The notes under the pieces were generated by a model that was given only the letters and a program-made list of their open reading frames with translations, made no database searches and was not told the DNA's origin. From NCBI GenBank assembly GCA_030272585.1, contig BSYQ01000003.1, positions 8,168,501-8,232,500 on the forward strand: a DNA stretch of 64,000 bases, written 5' to 3'. Shown one piece after another: positions 20,312 to 32,400 of the stretch; position 1 is the first letter of the stretch, and each line of letters begins with the position of its first letter. Source of the stretch: Bryopsis sp. KO-2023 (taxonomy: Eukaryota; Chlorophyta; Ulvophyceae; Bryopsidales; Bryopsidaceae). The translations under genes were made by a program, and so were the position numbers.

Positions 20312-21853
20312 ATGCGTTTCTCGATCTGCTGTCTACTGTTCGTGTTGGTTGTGGACTTTGTTCGGGGACAAACGTATTCGGATCCGGCGGTCGACGCTCA
20401 ATACGATCGCCAAATACATGATAGTCGGGGAGGGTAAGTTCGTTTTTTTTTATGGGGGAAGTTCTATCTTCAAGTTTCGATCTGCAGCAGTTCAGATCGA
20501 ACGCACGGGAATCCAACTTTCTTCAGCCAGTTGATCTTCAGCGGGATAGTGCATTGGCCTACCACGCTGCTGGATTCGGAACAGTGGGGGAGTTCGTTTT
20601 GTGTGTTGTTCTACAAAGATGGACCGGCAGTAAGTCTTGCGGGGGATCGACAGCATGCATGGCGTGCTCCTTGGGTTTGCCGCAATTCGCGACGAAGGAG
20701 AGGCTAGCGCCGATCGCAGTTGGCAATGACTTGTGGGAACGACCCGAGAAGGGGGCTGCATGCGGAATGTGCTTTAAAGTATGGATGTTGCCACCCCCCA
20801 GAGATGGCAGGCTCGTCGAGAAACAGTGCTTCGAAGATGGTTTTTCCAAGTGAGTACACACAAACCCGCTGCAGCCTCATTCTACCCCTGGAGAATATGC
20901 TCAACAAATTCTGATGAATTGTAATCTGCTGTGTGGAGATTTACCTGGCATGTGCATGGTTTCCAGGGATCCCACTTGCCCTGGGAGGGGTGAGGGGTCC
21001 TACATTGAATCTGCTGAGGAAGACTGGGCGTGGGGTGCCAAAATCCATGAAGATGAAGACTTACCATACTTTATTGGAATTGCTGTGGATTGGGCTGTGG
21101 AGGGCATTGAATTGCCTTACGGAGTATCCTATGTAATGAAGAGTGGTGGAGCATCCAATCTGGGAAACTGGCCCGTCAAAGTGGCAGTGATTCCTTGTCC
21201 TGTTGGTTCAAACACTCTTGAATACTCCTTTATGGATTTTGGGAGCGAAGGTGGTAACACATACAACAAGAAATTGATGGTTGCTGGACAGAGAGCAGCA
21301 ATTTCTGGTGTAGATTTCTTGCTTGAAGATGGAGAATGGTAAGAATACTGATCAATCGCACTCTGTAACAGATTTATTTATTATTTAGTTGCTTCAGAGT
21401 CTAGTTATTGAAGACTGGCTGGAAATTTCTGCTCTAATTTCCACTGCACGTAACACTAGGACTGAGTGAGGGTGCTTTATTGAAGGTACATGGGCAGCAG
21501 GAGTGGGGATGGGTTTTGGGTGACCCCTCCAGGCATCAAGCATTCACCAAACAAATTTTTGAGTGTGCGAATCTGGTGTGCTCTGAATCTCCAGCCAACC
21601 ATTGAGGCAGAACTTGTACCAAATCAGGTACGAAGGGAGTTGCTGGGAATCTTTGAAATTATCGATGTGTGTGCATATCCATGATTCGTAATTATGCTAA
21701 TCCTACTTTTTACGGAGTGCCTGGAAAAACGATTGTTGCTTGGAGGACTTGTAAATTTGTCATGAAGTTACGCATTTCTTTATGTTTTTGCAGATGTTGT
21801 GCCGCTATCAAGATCCTGGGTGCAAGCGATTTGTTGGGCGTGCGCAATGTTAG
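20312..21853 (+). CDS. Secreted expansin-like protein
   Basis: Five exons, 20312-20433, 20619-20849, 20967-21338, 21486-21627 and 21794-21853, agree in phase and give 308 residues. Residues 1-20 (MRFSICCLLFVLVVDFVRG) are a clear signal peptide, so the product is secreted to the wall. The first domain has the double-psi-barrel pattern GLPQFATKERLAPIAVGNDLW followed by CGMCF. The second resembles the expansin cellulose-binding domain: VAVIPCPVGSN, then KLMVAGQRAAISGVDFLLEDGEW, RSGDGFWVTPPG and a final SVRIWCALNLQPTIEAEL. Expansins loosen walls without hydrolysis by disrupting polysaccharide contacts. A region rich in acidic residues between the domains (SAEEDWAWGAKIHEDEDLPY) and a Cys-containing tail (GCKRFVGRAQC) are not typical of land-plant expansins. 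The exon 2 acceptor was chosen because it alone fits the phase. Confidence 0.7.
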
Positions 21854-22852
21854 AGCAATATGGTTGTCAATTCAAGAAAAAGAAAGAAATATTTCCAAGC
21901 TATGAGCGAATCTGACGGGAAAAATAAAATTTTTTTGCGACTACTTACTTGGCGTTACAGTGAGGGTGCACGTGTGTATTTTTGATTGACCAAAAAGGTT
22001 ATTTGGGAAAGGAGAAGTGCCTACCTTTAAACGCAATGAACAATATGACTTTTAGAATATCTAACATGTGGAGCATCGTGCAAGTGTTTTTGCAATAGGA
22101 AAGAGTGGAGCTTACCAAGGAAAAAGAAAAATTAAAACAAAAATAGTTACTAGTGGCAAGCTGTTGTGTGTTTTTCTTCTTTGCCAAGTTGTGTTTCTAT
22201 TTTTAAGGGTTTTGCTGTGGAAGGAATGAATTTCACAACCGGAATGAACTTGGTGGGGGACTTTATTTGCCCGTTATCTGTACAGAGGCAGTTTGATCTA
22301 TCTGATGATCTTTTAGATTCATTGGTGAAAACATTGAGATGTTGAATGGTGCCTGCATGTTTGTGAGTGAGTTTGCATGTAACCATCTTGTTTGGTAATA
22401 TTGATGAAAAGAAAGGCATGTGTTGATCCAAACTGACACAATTCACAAACGTATAAAGTTCAATATCTGCAATTTCCGTACATTTAAACAATTGTTTCTG
22501 CTTTTCTGCTGCTGTTGGAATATCGTGTGGCATTCACAAATGCTTGGAGTGAACTGATTAGCATTGGGTGGAACTGGTGAAGGTGGTGGACATTCTCCTA
22601 GGTATTTCACCTTACGCAAAATCTTCACAAGCTAAGCTACGGGCGAGCCAAGCCAGTCGCTCTCCACTTCGTTTTCTTGTCTTTCTGTGTTTGCCTATCC
22701 GTAACGAGGACTGTTCGTCTCTCGTCCTTTGGGCGATACGAAATGTGTGAGAATTGTAGTTTGTGTGAAGAGTGACATTTGGGGTGGAATTAATCGACCT
22801 GGTTTTCGCCACGAGACGTTCCACAGGTCGGGTTTTGGAACGCGCGCAACAA
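21854..22852. other. Intergenic, no confident gene
   Basis: This includes the expansin-like 3' UTR. The T-rich stretch has several short ORFs on both strands, none with splice or codon support. A C/G-richer part from about 22600 probably belongs to the promoter of the next transcript. Confidence 0.4.
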
Positions 22853-22904
22853 ATGGCGACTGTCGAAATTGAACATATCAGGGAAAGAGCAGCTGGGGGA
22901 GCAG
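22853..22904 (+). CDS. Possible first coding exon (MATVEIEHIRERAAGGAG)
   Basis: An ATG in good context (AACAAATGG) opens 17 codons ending at a good donor (GCAG|GTATGTT), phase 1. I cannot find its partner exon with confidence. A following acceptor at about 23116 would extend it in frame. It may be the 5' exon of the J-like gene or of a separate gene. Confidence 0.3.
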
Positions 22905-23287
22905 GTATGTTGAAAAGCGCGTTTATGCTTTTGGACGAAGGCCGTTCCTGTTTGGAACAGAGATTGTTTGTGATGGTGGAGTTTCTAGAGGCCAACACGA
23001 GAGTGGCTTACATTTCCTTGCTCGACATGAAGTTCTGCTCAACTTGAAATAGAAGCAACCTGAAACAAAGGTCGTGTTCCGTTCAGCTGCTACAAGTCGA
23101 TCTATCGCAGTGCAAGGAACCCCCAAGTCTCCGAGAGGAAAGCTTGCACAGTTTAGGTGAACGAACGTGGTGCTCTGTTCAACGGACAACCGCCGCCCTG
23201 CTCTCGCTCTCAATTGTTGCCGAGGAGCGAGTTGAACGTTTGAACGTTCTCTGGCACAGGGACAGCCATGCAGAGGTCACGAGAATC

Positions 23288-24391
23288 ATGACGCAGCAGG
23301 AAGATTACTATTCTGTCCTGAAGGTAGAACATTTGTAGAATCGGGGATCCTTCTCATGAGTACACTTACACTCCTGTTTTTGCCAAAGAGAATATGTTGT
23401 CTTTCCATTCAATAAGTAGGGTCCTTAGATCTACATCCTTAGAAGCACAAGTGAGTGAGTGCTGTTTGGAAGAAAAAATCTGTGGGTGGTGGTGTTCACT
23501 TCGGTATGTAATGTTTTTTTTGTTTTTTTGGGGGGGTTGATGTTGAACTGAGCTGATGCAATGCAGGTGGATCCCACAAACTCTCAAAAAGTAATACATT
23601 GGAACTTCCAAAGACTCCAGGAGTAGGTGGCAACGTAACAGAATCATTGGATTTGATGACAAATACCAGTAAATCATAAACACCAATGGATTTGTTGTGT
23701 GGTGGTGGTTTATCTTCTTAGTTTTCTGAACTACCTTTAATGAATGCTTCCATTTATTGTTATCGGGAAATTCATTCTACCAGTGACTTGTTTGGATCAC
23801 CTGGTGGTTGGGAGAAATGGTAATTTTGTGTTGAATCTGGCTTTGGTTTTTTGTTGCAGAATCATTGACCCTGAGGTGTGTGAGGATGCACTGGGGGATG
23901 CAGCATTGGAAGTCATCCAAAAAGCCTACACCACCTTGACCACGCCCTGGAAGAAAACATTGTACCATCAGTACCTCACCCAGCCACATGGTGATCAAAC
24001 TTTTCATGCATGGGTTAAAAAGGGCCCTTCAATTCCAGGATGGGTTCAAGGCATGCTGAATTGCCCATGCGGTGCAGCCATAGGGCTCCTCATTTTCACC
24101 CCCATAACACTGCTCTTGATTCTGATCTGGCTGGTGTTTCGCGTTTTTGCAATTCCCTTTCGAATTTTTTCGAAAGGGGATGATGACAGTGTCCAAGAGG
24201 ATATTCTCTTCTTTGGGAATGGGGAGTTCAACGATGTTGAAAACTCTCCACCAAATATTCAGAGGAGTGAATTGCAAAGCACATTTGAGGAGAGAATGCA
24301 ATCGAATGGAGCAAGTGATGGACGTACTGGTGGCAAATTAGGAGCAATACACGAGGGTGTGAATGATTGCACTGATGAGAGTTCTGGGTAG
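23288..24391 (+). CDS. J-like domain membrane protein lacking the HPD motif
   Basis: Exons 23288-23323, 23567-23622 and 23860-24391 sum to 624 nt (207 residues) with matching phases. The N-terminus starts EDYYSVLKVDPT, the usual opening of a DnaJ domain. It continues HWNFQRLQEIIDPEV where J domains normally have a KYHPDK loop, then ALEVIQKAYTTLTTPWKKTLYHQYL, which matches the last J-domain helices. The HPD tripeptide needed to stimulate Hsp70 is absent. A single strong hydrophobic helix follows (AAIGLLIFTPITLLLILIWLVFRV), then a polar, acidic C-terminal tail of about 80 residues. It is probably a membrane-anchored J-like protein that does not activate Hsp70 in the classical way. Upstream coding exons cannot be excluded. 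Confidence 0.6.
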
Positions 24392-24918
24392 AACATTTGT
24401 AGATTATCATCATTGTATTTTATTTTTGTAGATCAGCAAGCAGGTGGGAAAAGGAAAGGTTTCCCTGTGGCGAGTGTAATTGCATCTTCCAAAACTGCAG
24501 GTGTCTCAAATGTGAACAAGTGATTTCACAGTGCCAATTCAAAATCATATTCGAAAAAGGGAATTGGACATTGGTCTGCAACTCTTTGAAAAAAACTCAC
24601 ACATCTCTCATCACAACCAAGGGAAAAGAAAGGGCGCTCGATCTATCTTTTCCTGTCCATTTTCCATGCCATTCATTTCCCCCAGAAAAAAAATTCACAA
24701 AAAAGATCCAAACACCCCTCAAAAAAAGAAAAATTGACAAAAAAAGATGGACCTGTCTCAGAATTTTCATTCAAGCCTACCATCACTGGCCATCAGAGCT
24801 GATAGTTTGAGCCACACCGAGATACCCTCCTACTTTGCAATTTTTTCCTCTCCTGTTTGATGGATTTCATCCTTAAAAAGAAAAATCTCTCTCTCTCTCT
24901 CTCTCTCTCGCTCTCGTC
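24392..24918. other. Convergent 3' regions with (TC)n microsatellite
   Basis: A-rich 3' untranslated sequence of the J-like gene, then a (TC)n run at about 24888-24917 directly before the stop of the minus-strand gene ending at 24919. I see no gene in it. Confidence 0.5.
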
Positions 24919-26512
24919 TCATGCATTTAGAGTAAAAATAAAGCTGTAAGCTTTGTACATGGTGTAGATAAGGGCCAGGAGGGCCGCCACCTGGATGGCA
25001 TCTTGCATTGAATTGTCATCTTGTTGGAAGAACTTGGTTGGATCGGTGGGGTCACCATAAATCCGATCTTCCTCATCCATCGACCCAAAACTCTGCGAGA
25101 TCTTGTCAACCTTCACACAGGCAAAAAGCATTTAAAGGAAATGGTACGAAAAAAAATGAAAACTTCAAGACCAGGCATCCTTTCCTTTTCAGTTTGCGGG
25201 TTGTCAAGTGGTTGTGCTTGCAATTGATCTTCCACCATGGAAGGTAAACAAAAAAGTGGATTGCGTTTCAACTGAAACACCTCTCTTGTCCTACCTCATC
25301 TCTTGTATCCTTGGCCACCTCCTGTGCTGCCCACTTTGCTCTACTGAAGGAAAATGCAAGGGACGCCGGCAATGCACATTTTGAGAGATCCCACTCATCC
25401 CTGGAAACGAAAGACCAATTCCTTAGCTACAAGTTGAGAAATGCCCGTACAGATCAAGAAAAAAAGCACATTTGCTAATGGAACTCAAAAACTTACAGGT
25501 GCTTTGTGACCTGGCCAGTTAGTAGATTGAGAGATATTGCTGTCTGACAGTCCGCTTCCAATTGAAACCGTTGCAGTTTCCCGGTCAGAGTCCAATTCAG
25601 TATCGCGGTTCCTTTGTCAAGCATCCTCATTCGTTTCACAACCTTTTCATTTTGTCCAATGAACACCGCATTTCAGTTGGAAATAATCAATCTGCCGAGT
25701 ACATCTCAAGGTGCCATTTGCCATTCCACAATCAAAAACAAAAGTTCAATGAGGGGTCTCCGCAGAGAGGTGGTCATTCTTTGCATGTCTTGCTTTCATT
25801 CGAGGCAAACTGAATCCCAGATAGCAGGCAATTTTCTCAGGGATCATCCATCTCCTTGGCATTCAAGGAATCTACTGGTGCACAGTACTGGTCATCACTC
25901 AACGTTTGCTGACGTATGCAAGTCGAACGTCAACGAAAACTCACCACTTTCGCCTCTTTGACGTTGTTCTCTATCCAGCCTGTTGGCCGAGCATACTTTT
26001 CACGCCCCACGAAAGACCTGTACGAATCCTGCCAAAAACCAACAGTGCGATATCGGCGTCATTCGATCCACTGACGCCTTTCGCTCCAACCTACCACAAA
26101 AGAAAAACTCACACCCCAATCAAACCTGGTATTCGACACCTTGGGCGAAGCGCGAAGTCGTCCAGCCTCCACACCGCTGAAGATCTATGGCGAAAGCCTT
26201 GACGGTTTGCTCTACCGCGGGACTGGACGTGCAAACAAAGTCGTCGCAATAGTCGCGCTCGACGCCCTCGATCTCGGTTAACAGTTCTGTCTCCGTCTGC
26301 GAGCCAGCCCTGGGACGGCGAGCCTTCGACTGCAACAATCGCCGCGAGCAAAGTCGTCCTGGTAGAAAAGTAGCCGAGTTGCTGCTTCTAGACGGTGGGA
26401 TCGGCGACGGTCGAGACGGGACGTCACCAAGTGAAGCGCAGTGAACGTGGACCATCGCACAGACAACGAACGAAACAACGACAAGAGCCGCGAAAGTGCA
26501 CACAACGCCCAC
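24919..26512 (-). CDS. NTF2-like (DUF2358-type) protein with a C-terminal hydrophobic segment
   Basis: Exons are 26512-26126, 26028-25945, about 25626-25497, 25400-25295 and 25110-24919. The first exon has an N-terminal hydrophobic segment (FAALVVVSFVVCAMVHVHC) that may be a signal or organelle-targeting sequence. The core reads AVEQTVKAFAIDLQ...GVEYQDSYRSFVGREKYARP, then FDKGTAILNWTLTGKLQRF and TGQVTKHLDEWDLSKCALP. Strands ending in 'G.V.KH.DEWDL' are typical of plant DUF2358 proteins, which adopt an NTF2-like fold; the assignment is from memory of the family pattern. The C-terminus has a second hydrophobic helix (AIQVAALLALIYTMYKAYSFIF). The phase between exons 2 and 3 does not fit, so a small exon may be missing or the third acceptor may be wrong. 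Function unknown. Confidence 0.55.
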
Positions 26513-26701
26513 CCTCCAATTTTGTTACTGCGTTGCGCGCCAGGGTGGCGGGGGGCAGAGTCGTGATATTTTTGGAGGATCTGTCATTTCGATACGTGAG
26601 ATTGTAGTGCCTTGGCCAGCACCCAGTGAACCGAGGATTTGTTGTTTCTGAACGACATAAAGGATTTTCTTGGGCGGCGCCGTTGTCGGTGCGTGTTGAT
26701 T

Positions 26702-28638
26702 ATGTCCTTTTCCGTGGGAAATGGCGCCCACACGTCGCTGCATGGAGGGACGCGAGTTTTCCAAAGCTTAAGGCGACCCGCCAACAGACGTCCTTTGCGG
26801 AGACCCCAGGCAAGCGATGACACGTGAGTCAGTTTTTGAATTCCTTCGTGGATTGTAAGGAAAGGGGTATCTCTCTAGATATTCAAGTACCTCGATGTTA
26901 AGAGCATGCTTCATGTCTAATGAAAAGTATGCTCCATTAGCCATGAACATGTGTGTGCTGAAGTCCTCTTGCACTGTGTCCCATGTGGACATGACTGACA
27001 TGAGCCAAGCACAAATTTGCTGAGAGCCTTTTCCGAGGCTCCTTTTTTTTAAGTTTATTCAGCCATGCTATTTCTCATGTTTTGAAAGGGATCTCGGTGG
27101 GGCTGTGAAGCGGTTTGCCAAGGAGGTTCAAAGCAAGCTTCCTTTAGTGGGACTCTTTTCTAGGCTCACTGCTCCAGAGGGTGGTGTGGGTACCAGTGAG
27201 TTGGTAGGCTTGTTTGATGTTTATTGTTCCAATTTGAATCTACTATTTTCAAACAACATTTAATAATTTTTTTCAACCGGAATTTGGTGGTGTTATCGAT
27301 ATCAATGATATCGTGGCATTGTTTTGTTTTTTTTGTCCCCCTTCTTTTGTCAGTCACAAACATAGTTTATGTTTCCTTCCTGATTTTCTCATTTTTGGTT
27401 CCCTTGTCACCGGTAAATGTGCTGCTTTGTAATTTTCCTCCCTCAAATACAAGGCAACGAAGTTGAAATGCAAATGATTTGGGAGGAATATTGGTCCGGA
27501 AAGCCAAGGTTAGCAGGGGAAAGTTGATGAGTGCATGCCCAACTTTCTTTCCTCCGTTTTTGCTCAGTCTTATCAAGAATTTTGCCGGACAATGTATGAC
27601 AAGAGTACAGCAGACGATGACTTCACAATTGCTTGCTATGAATTAGAGCAAGACAAGGGCCAGGTAATTCTCCTCTTGATCAAAGTGTCAAAGATCAATG
27701 CACTGAGGCTGAAGGGGTTTCCCTGTTTCTACACGATGGACTGGTCAAAACTGATAACGTAAAGGGCTGCTGGCCTGCTTCTGCATGCGAATGAGAATAT
27801 GTGATGTGGGTCCCTTCATGTCCCTTTGTTGATTTTGGAGCATTCTTGCTGTTTAGGCAGCAGATGGGCGATATATTCTGTGTGCTTTGTGGATGGCAAA
27901 GTTTGCCATCGGTCTCCTTCCGAATAAAGATATTGTCTTGGCTGCCACAAGACTCAGGGTAACGTAAGAATCAGGCTTTCTTGAAATTTCAGATTGTGTT
28001 TTCTTGCTTGGAGTGTGCATTGCTCTTTTCTCTGGCACATGATGTGGCTTCTACTGTATGATTAGTCAGGATTTGGAGATAGAGATCGATAGGATTGACA
28101 TTGGAAGAGAGGAGGCCCTGAAGAAGTACTCTTATATGCAAAGACCAAATCCAGGACTGACAACCAGCATCCCAGTTACCGTGGATACTCTTTGCAGGCT
28201 TATCTTGGGTACATGATTGAGATGCATATATATGTGTGTGTGTACGCTTTTGTGTGTTTGCTGTCGAATTTTTGGGAGCCTCTCAGTGATTTCAAGAGTC
28301 AGCTGTGGAAGAAATCAGTGTTATGTGTTTTTTTTGGTGAACAGTAAGCTCTGCAGTTCTGAAATTTCAAACTTTTTTTTGAAGGGAATAATCATTAATT
28401 CCATCAGTATCAATCTGTTTTCTGAATAGAAGTCGAAAATTGTGTTTTTGGAGATTTTGCAAGAGATGATCTGATGTGTTGTGAAACTTGTTCAGGGGAA
28501 GTGGAAGATGGCATAGTTTCTGAAAGGGATCAAGAATTGCTCACAATGCTGATCAAGTCTGTATTTCCTGAAGCATCGACTGAAATGTGCCTGGAGGCTT
28601 TTGCAAATCGAAAAGAGCGATTATCAGAATATGTTTAG
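26702..28638 (+). CDS. Probable plastid-targeted protein of unknown family
   Basis: Six exons are seen: 26702-26823, 27089-27195, 27454-27508, 27568-27663, 28070-28208 and 28496-28638. Phases agree except between exons 3 and 4, where a micro-exon or a different donor may be missed. The N-terminus (MSFSVGNGAHTSLHGGTRV, then RRPANRRPLRRPQ) is Ser/Arg-rich without acidic residues, like a transit peptide. The mature part is mostly helical and acidic (SYQEFCRTMYDKSTADDDF; DLEIEIDRIDIGREEALKKY; ERDQELLTMLIKSVFPEAS). No transmembrane helix or known catalytic motif is visible. I do not recognise the family. The stop at 28638 is followed by AT-rich 3' sequence. Confidence 0.55.
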
Positions 28639-29452
28639 AGAACTGCCAGAAGGCACATAGCAGTTGTGTGAATGTTGGTCGCATAATTCTTTCCGTCTTT
28701 GAAAATTCAAGATTTTGTTGCCAAGATTTTTGTAAGAATTTCCGAAAGCTGATATTTTTAGGGTGAAGTTGAAGCCATTGTCCCTGCTGCACGTTCCATC
28801 GAACACTATCCTGCCTGCAAATAAAATCTCAAAAACTGCATGCAGCCTACCATCGATTGTCATCATCACACGATCTCACAATTCATGCGGCAAGTATGAA
28901 TCCAAAGCTGGGTTTGTATCCCTGCTGTCGGAGCTCCACCCGCCGAGGGCACACAACCCCAAACAACACGGTTTCAGGGCGCAGCAGCATCTTCCCATCG
29001 AGTCCGCAATACCCTGTTCTCTCGAGTGTGGAACTCCCTAGACAGAATCACGGGGGCGGAAAGCCTGCCAAATCGCGCGCAGCGACAGAGAAACCCAGCG
29101 TCCGACATGCAGAAGCAGCACTGAGACGCCCAGAGTTGACCGTTCCTTGTGAGAGCATTCTGGCATCGTGCCCAGCGAACAAAATCGGGCGCGGCCCTGT
29201 GACATCAGTGAATTTTTCGTTTCCACTCTGTACAGTGCGGGAACCGTAGGGGCGTGGCAGTGGCTGCAACTGGAGCGATTTTGGAGGAGGTATCTCCGCT
29301 CCTTGTCGTCATTTAACGTTTGTTCTGCCCCGGTTCGAAGCCCTTTGGGAAGATCTGTTTGGACGTTTTCTAAATTTCTTTCGCCAAGCTATAAGTTCAG
29401 AGATCCCTGGGTTGTTTCGACGGTTGTTGAGCTTTTTTGTGCATAGGTTGGA
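28639..29452 (+). other. Argonaute upstream region
   Basis: It holds the 3' UTR of the preceding gene and, from about 28850, GC-richer sequence before the Argonaute ATG. One plus-strand ORF (28857-29249, Ser/Pro-rich) has no family resemblance and more likely reflects base composition or a 5' UTR. Confidence 0.4.
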
Positions 29453-32400
29453 ATGGATCGCGGGTATGGTGGTGGTGGTGGGGGAGGGCATAGAGGTGGT
29501 GGATACAATCGAGGAGGAGGTGGAAGCTATGGAGGTGGCGGTGGCGGGTATCGTGGAGGACACGATGGTGGTGGACGAGGTGGTCGGTCCGGAGGAGGTG
29601 GAGGGCGTGGCAGAGGTATGTACAGAGCCCTTCCTCTCGCTCTTAGTCGTTGCGTGATCTGAAGTTGATTCGATCATGTTTTGATTGGTGTCGTTGAGTA
29701 GGGAGAGGTCCACCCCCGGATTATGGCGCAGTCGATGTCAAGGAAGTGAGCGCAAAGTTGACCAGAATACTCAGTGATTGCGGGGCAGAGCCCAGACCTT
29801 TGGACGGGGTCCTCGTAAAGAAGGTTAGTTTGGTATTGAAGTCGTCAGTGTGTTTGGGTTTGGGTGATTGGTTCGCTCCGGCATTGACGGTTTTGACGTT
29901 CCATGCCAGGGCAAAGAAATAGACCGACCGCAATATGATGCTGGCAGGGTGGGTAAGCCCTATGCAGCATTGGCGAACTACTTCAGGGCGGATATGGACC
30001 CCAGGAGATCAAAGCCGGTCCACTACGACGTGACGATTTGGGACAAGAGTAAGTTGAAGCACTCGTTTCACCTTTGCTTATGTTTGATCGAACGCTTTGG
30101 CCTCCGACTTGCGTTCCAAAACGAAACGAGGGACAGCGTCGACCGCGCTTTGTGTTCTGTGCAGAGTTTGAAAAGAAAACCGAATTTGATCGTGAGGAGA
30201 ACAGGTTGATCATTCGAGATGTGGCGGTATCGCTGGGTTGGAAGGAGTGGGCTTACGATGGCGAAGCGATATTGTACATCCCTGAGAAGCACAATGTCCA
30301 AGCGATGACAATTGAGTACCCACAAATCGACGAAAATGGCCAGCCTGGTCCCTCCAGCATACAGCGGAGGGGCTCTTTTGAGGTAACTTCATCGGATTTG
30401 GCTGCTGATGTCAATACTTTTTTCTGTTCAGCTGCGTTTTTACCAGTGCTTCTGTTTTTCTTTCTCCAGGTCATTATCAAGAGGACTCGTACGTTGGACA
30501 CAGCATACCTTATGGAGTACATCAGGAATCATGGTGCCAACATGGAGATCCCTGGGGATGTGCTCCAGTCATTGGATGTTGCCTTGAGGCACACGGCCTC
30601 CTTGAATGCCGATGCAGTTCTGAAGCGAAACAACATTTTTTATGCAACACATAACAGCAAAGCTCCAAACTTGGGACGAGGCCAAACCGAGGTGATAAGT
30701 GCTGAAATTGCTGGGATAGTAGCCTTTTTATCCTGTTTTTTGCCTTTCATTCTCATTCTCGGGGGGAAGCAGCCCGGCTTCGATTGATGGAAGTGCCTGT
30801 CTTAGGATTGTGACTGATTACTTGTTTGTGTTCCAGGCTTGGGTCGGACACCACCAAAGCCTGAAGGCCTGCAAGGGAGGTCCAATGCTCAATGTGGATA
30901 TGGCTTGCTGTGCGGTTATCAAGGCTGGTCCAGTCATGAATCACATCAGACAGGAAATTCGAGGGCGTCCCAGTGAACGAGACATGGTCAAATGCATGAA
31001 GGGATTGAAGGTGAGTCAACAGAAAAACTAAGTTGATACTCTTTCCTTGATTGAAATGTTGCTGGGATTGGTTATGAAGGTAATTAGTATTGTTGATATT
31101 GATGTTGGTCTTCACTACTTGTTCTTGGTAGGTCATGGCAAGAGGCAGGAAGTACAAGGTAACAGGAGCTGGTCCACCTCCAGATCAAGCCATGTTCTCC
31201 ATGAGGGATCGTGATTCTGGGGAAGAGCGTGAACTGAGTGTTGCGCAGTATTTCCGCGAACGATACAACAAGACTCTTAGGGAAATCGACATTCCGGTTC
31301 TGAATTGTGGTTCCAAGAAGAAGCCATGCTATGTTCCACCCGAGGAGGCAGAGTGAGTTGATCCTCGACAGATTGAAACTTGAAACTTGATTCAAGCATC
31401 ATAGTATTGAGGTTTCAGCAATCACCTGAGACTATCATAAATTACTGGCTTATTTTCAGAACTAACAATGTGAGCCCTTGTTTCGGGGCTCTAATCGACC
31501 AGTTCAATCGCTAATCGCTGTAATAATATGCATTGGGCCTATGACCGAAACTGGGTGGTTTTTGTGTCAGGATCATTCCTGGCCAATTAATGAGAGGGAA
31601 GCTGAACGATATGCAGACCAGGGACATGATCAAGGTTGCTGCAATGAGACCCAGGCAGAGATTGGAATTTATTGAAAAGCAAGTGGAGCCCTTGGCAAGG
31701 GACACCACTGCAAAATCGTTTGGGATGCAACTTGGCAGGAACATGGTCAAGGTAAGATTCGATTAATGCAATCCTGCTGCTGTCATCATCGTGTCGTGCA
31801 CACGCTGCAGAATAACAAGTCAGCTTTCACAGTTGATTCAACTCCGATTTCGATGAAATCCTTTTCTGAGAATCTGCTGTACATGTTGTTCATTGGTGTG
31901 ATTATTCCTTCATTTTTTGTCCTTTAAAAAAACAGGTTCAGGGTCGTATTCTTCCTGCACCAGCATTGGAATACAAGAGGCACACAGCGTTCGATGTGGG
32001 GACTGCTGGGGCTTGGAATCTCAGGGAAATTCAGTTTCGCAAAGGCTGCAAAATCAACTCTTGGGCTTGCCTGTGCTTGTGTCCCGAAAGCGAAGTCTGC
32101 ATTACAGGGCCAAACAGCTTGGATGTTTTCTTGAGTACCGTCGCACAGAAGTTTGGAGAAATGGGAATTGGAGTGCCAAGAAGCAGAGACATCCCAGTTG
32201 TCTTTGCACATCAACAGCATCACCTTCAAAAGAGTTTCCAGGGAGCAGTGGAGGCTGGGAAACAGAACTTTGGATCACAGCCAGACATTATCTTTGTGTG
32301 CTTGAGTTGCAATTCAAAGAGCGTATACAGGGCTATAAAGACCCAATCGGATTCAATCATGGGCATTCCATCCCAGTGCTTTGTTGCTGACAAGGCTGGT

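Noticed and set aside
28857..29249. 130-codon ORF before Argonaute
   Set aside because: No splice or homology support; it fits a GC-rich 5' UTR or promoter.
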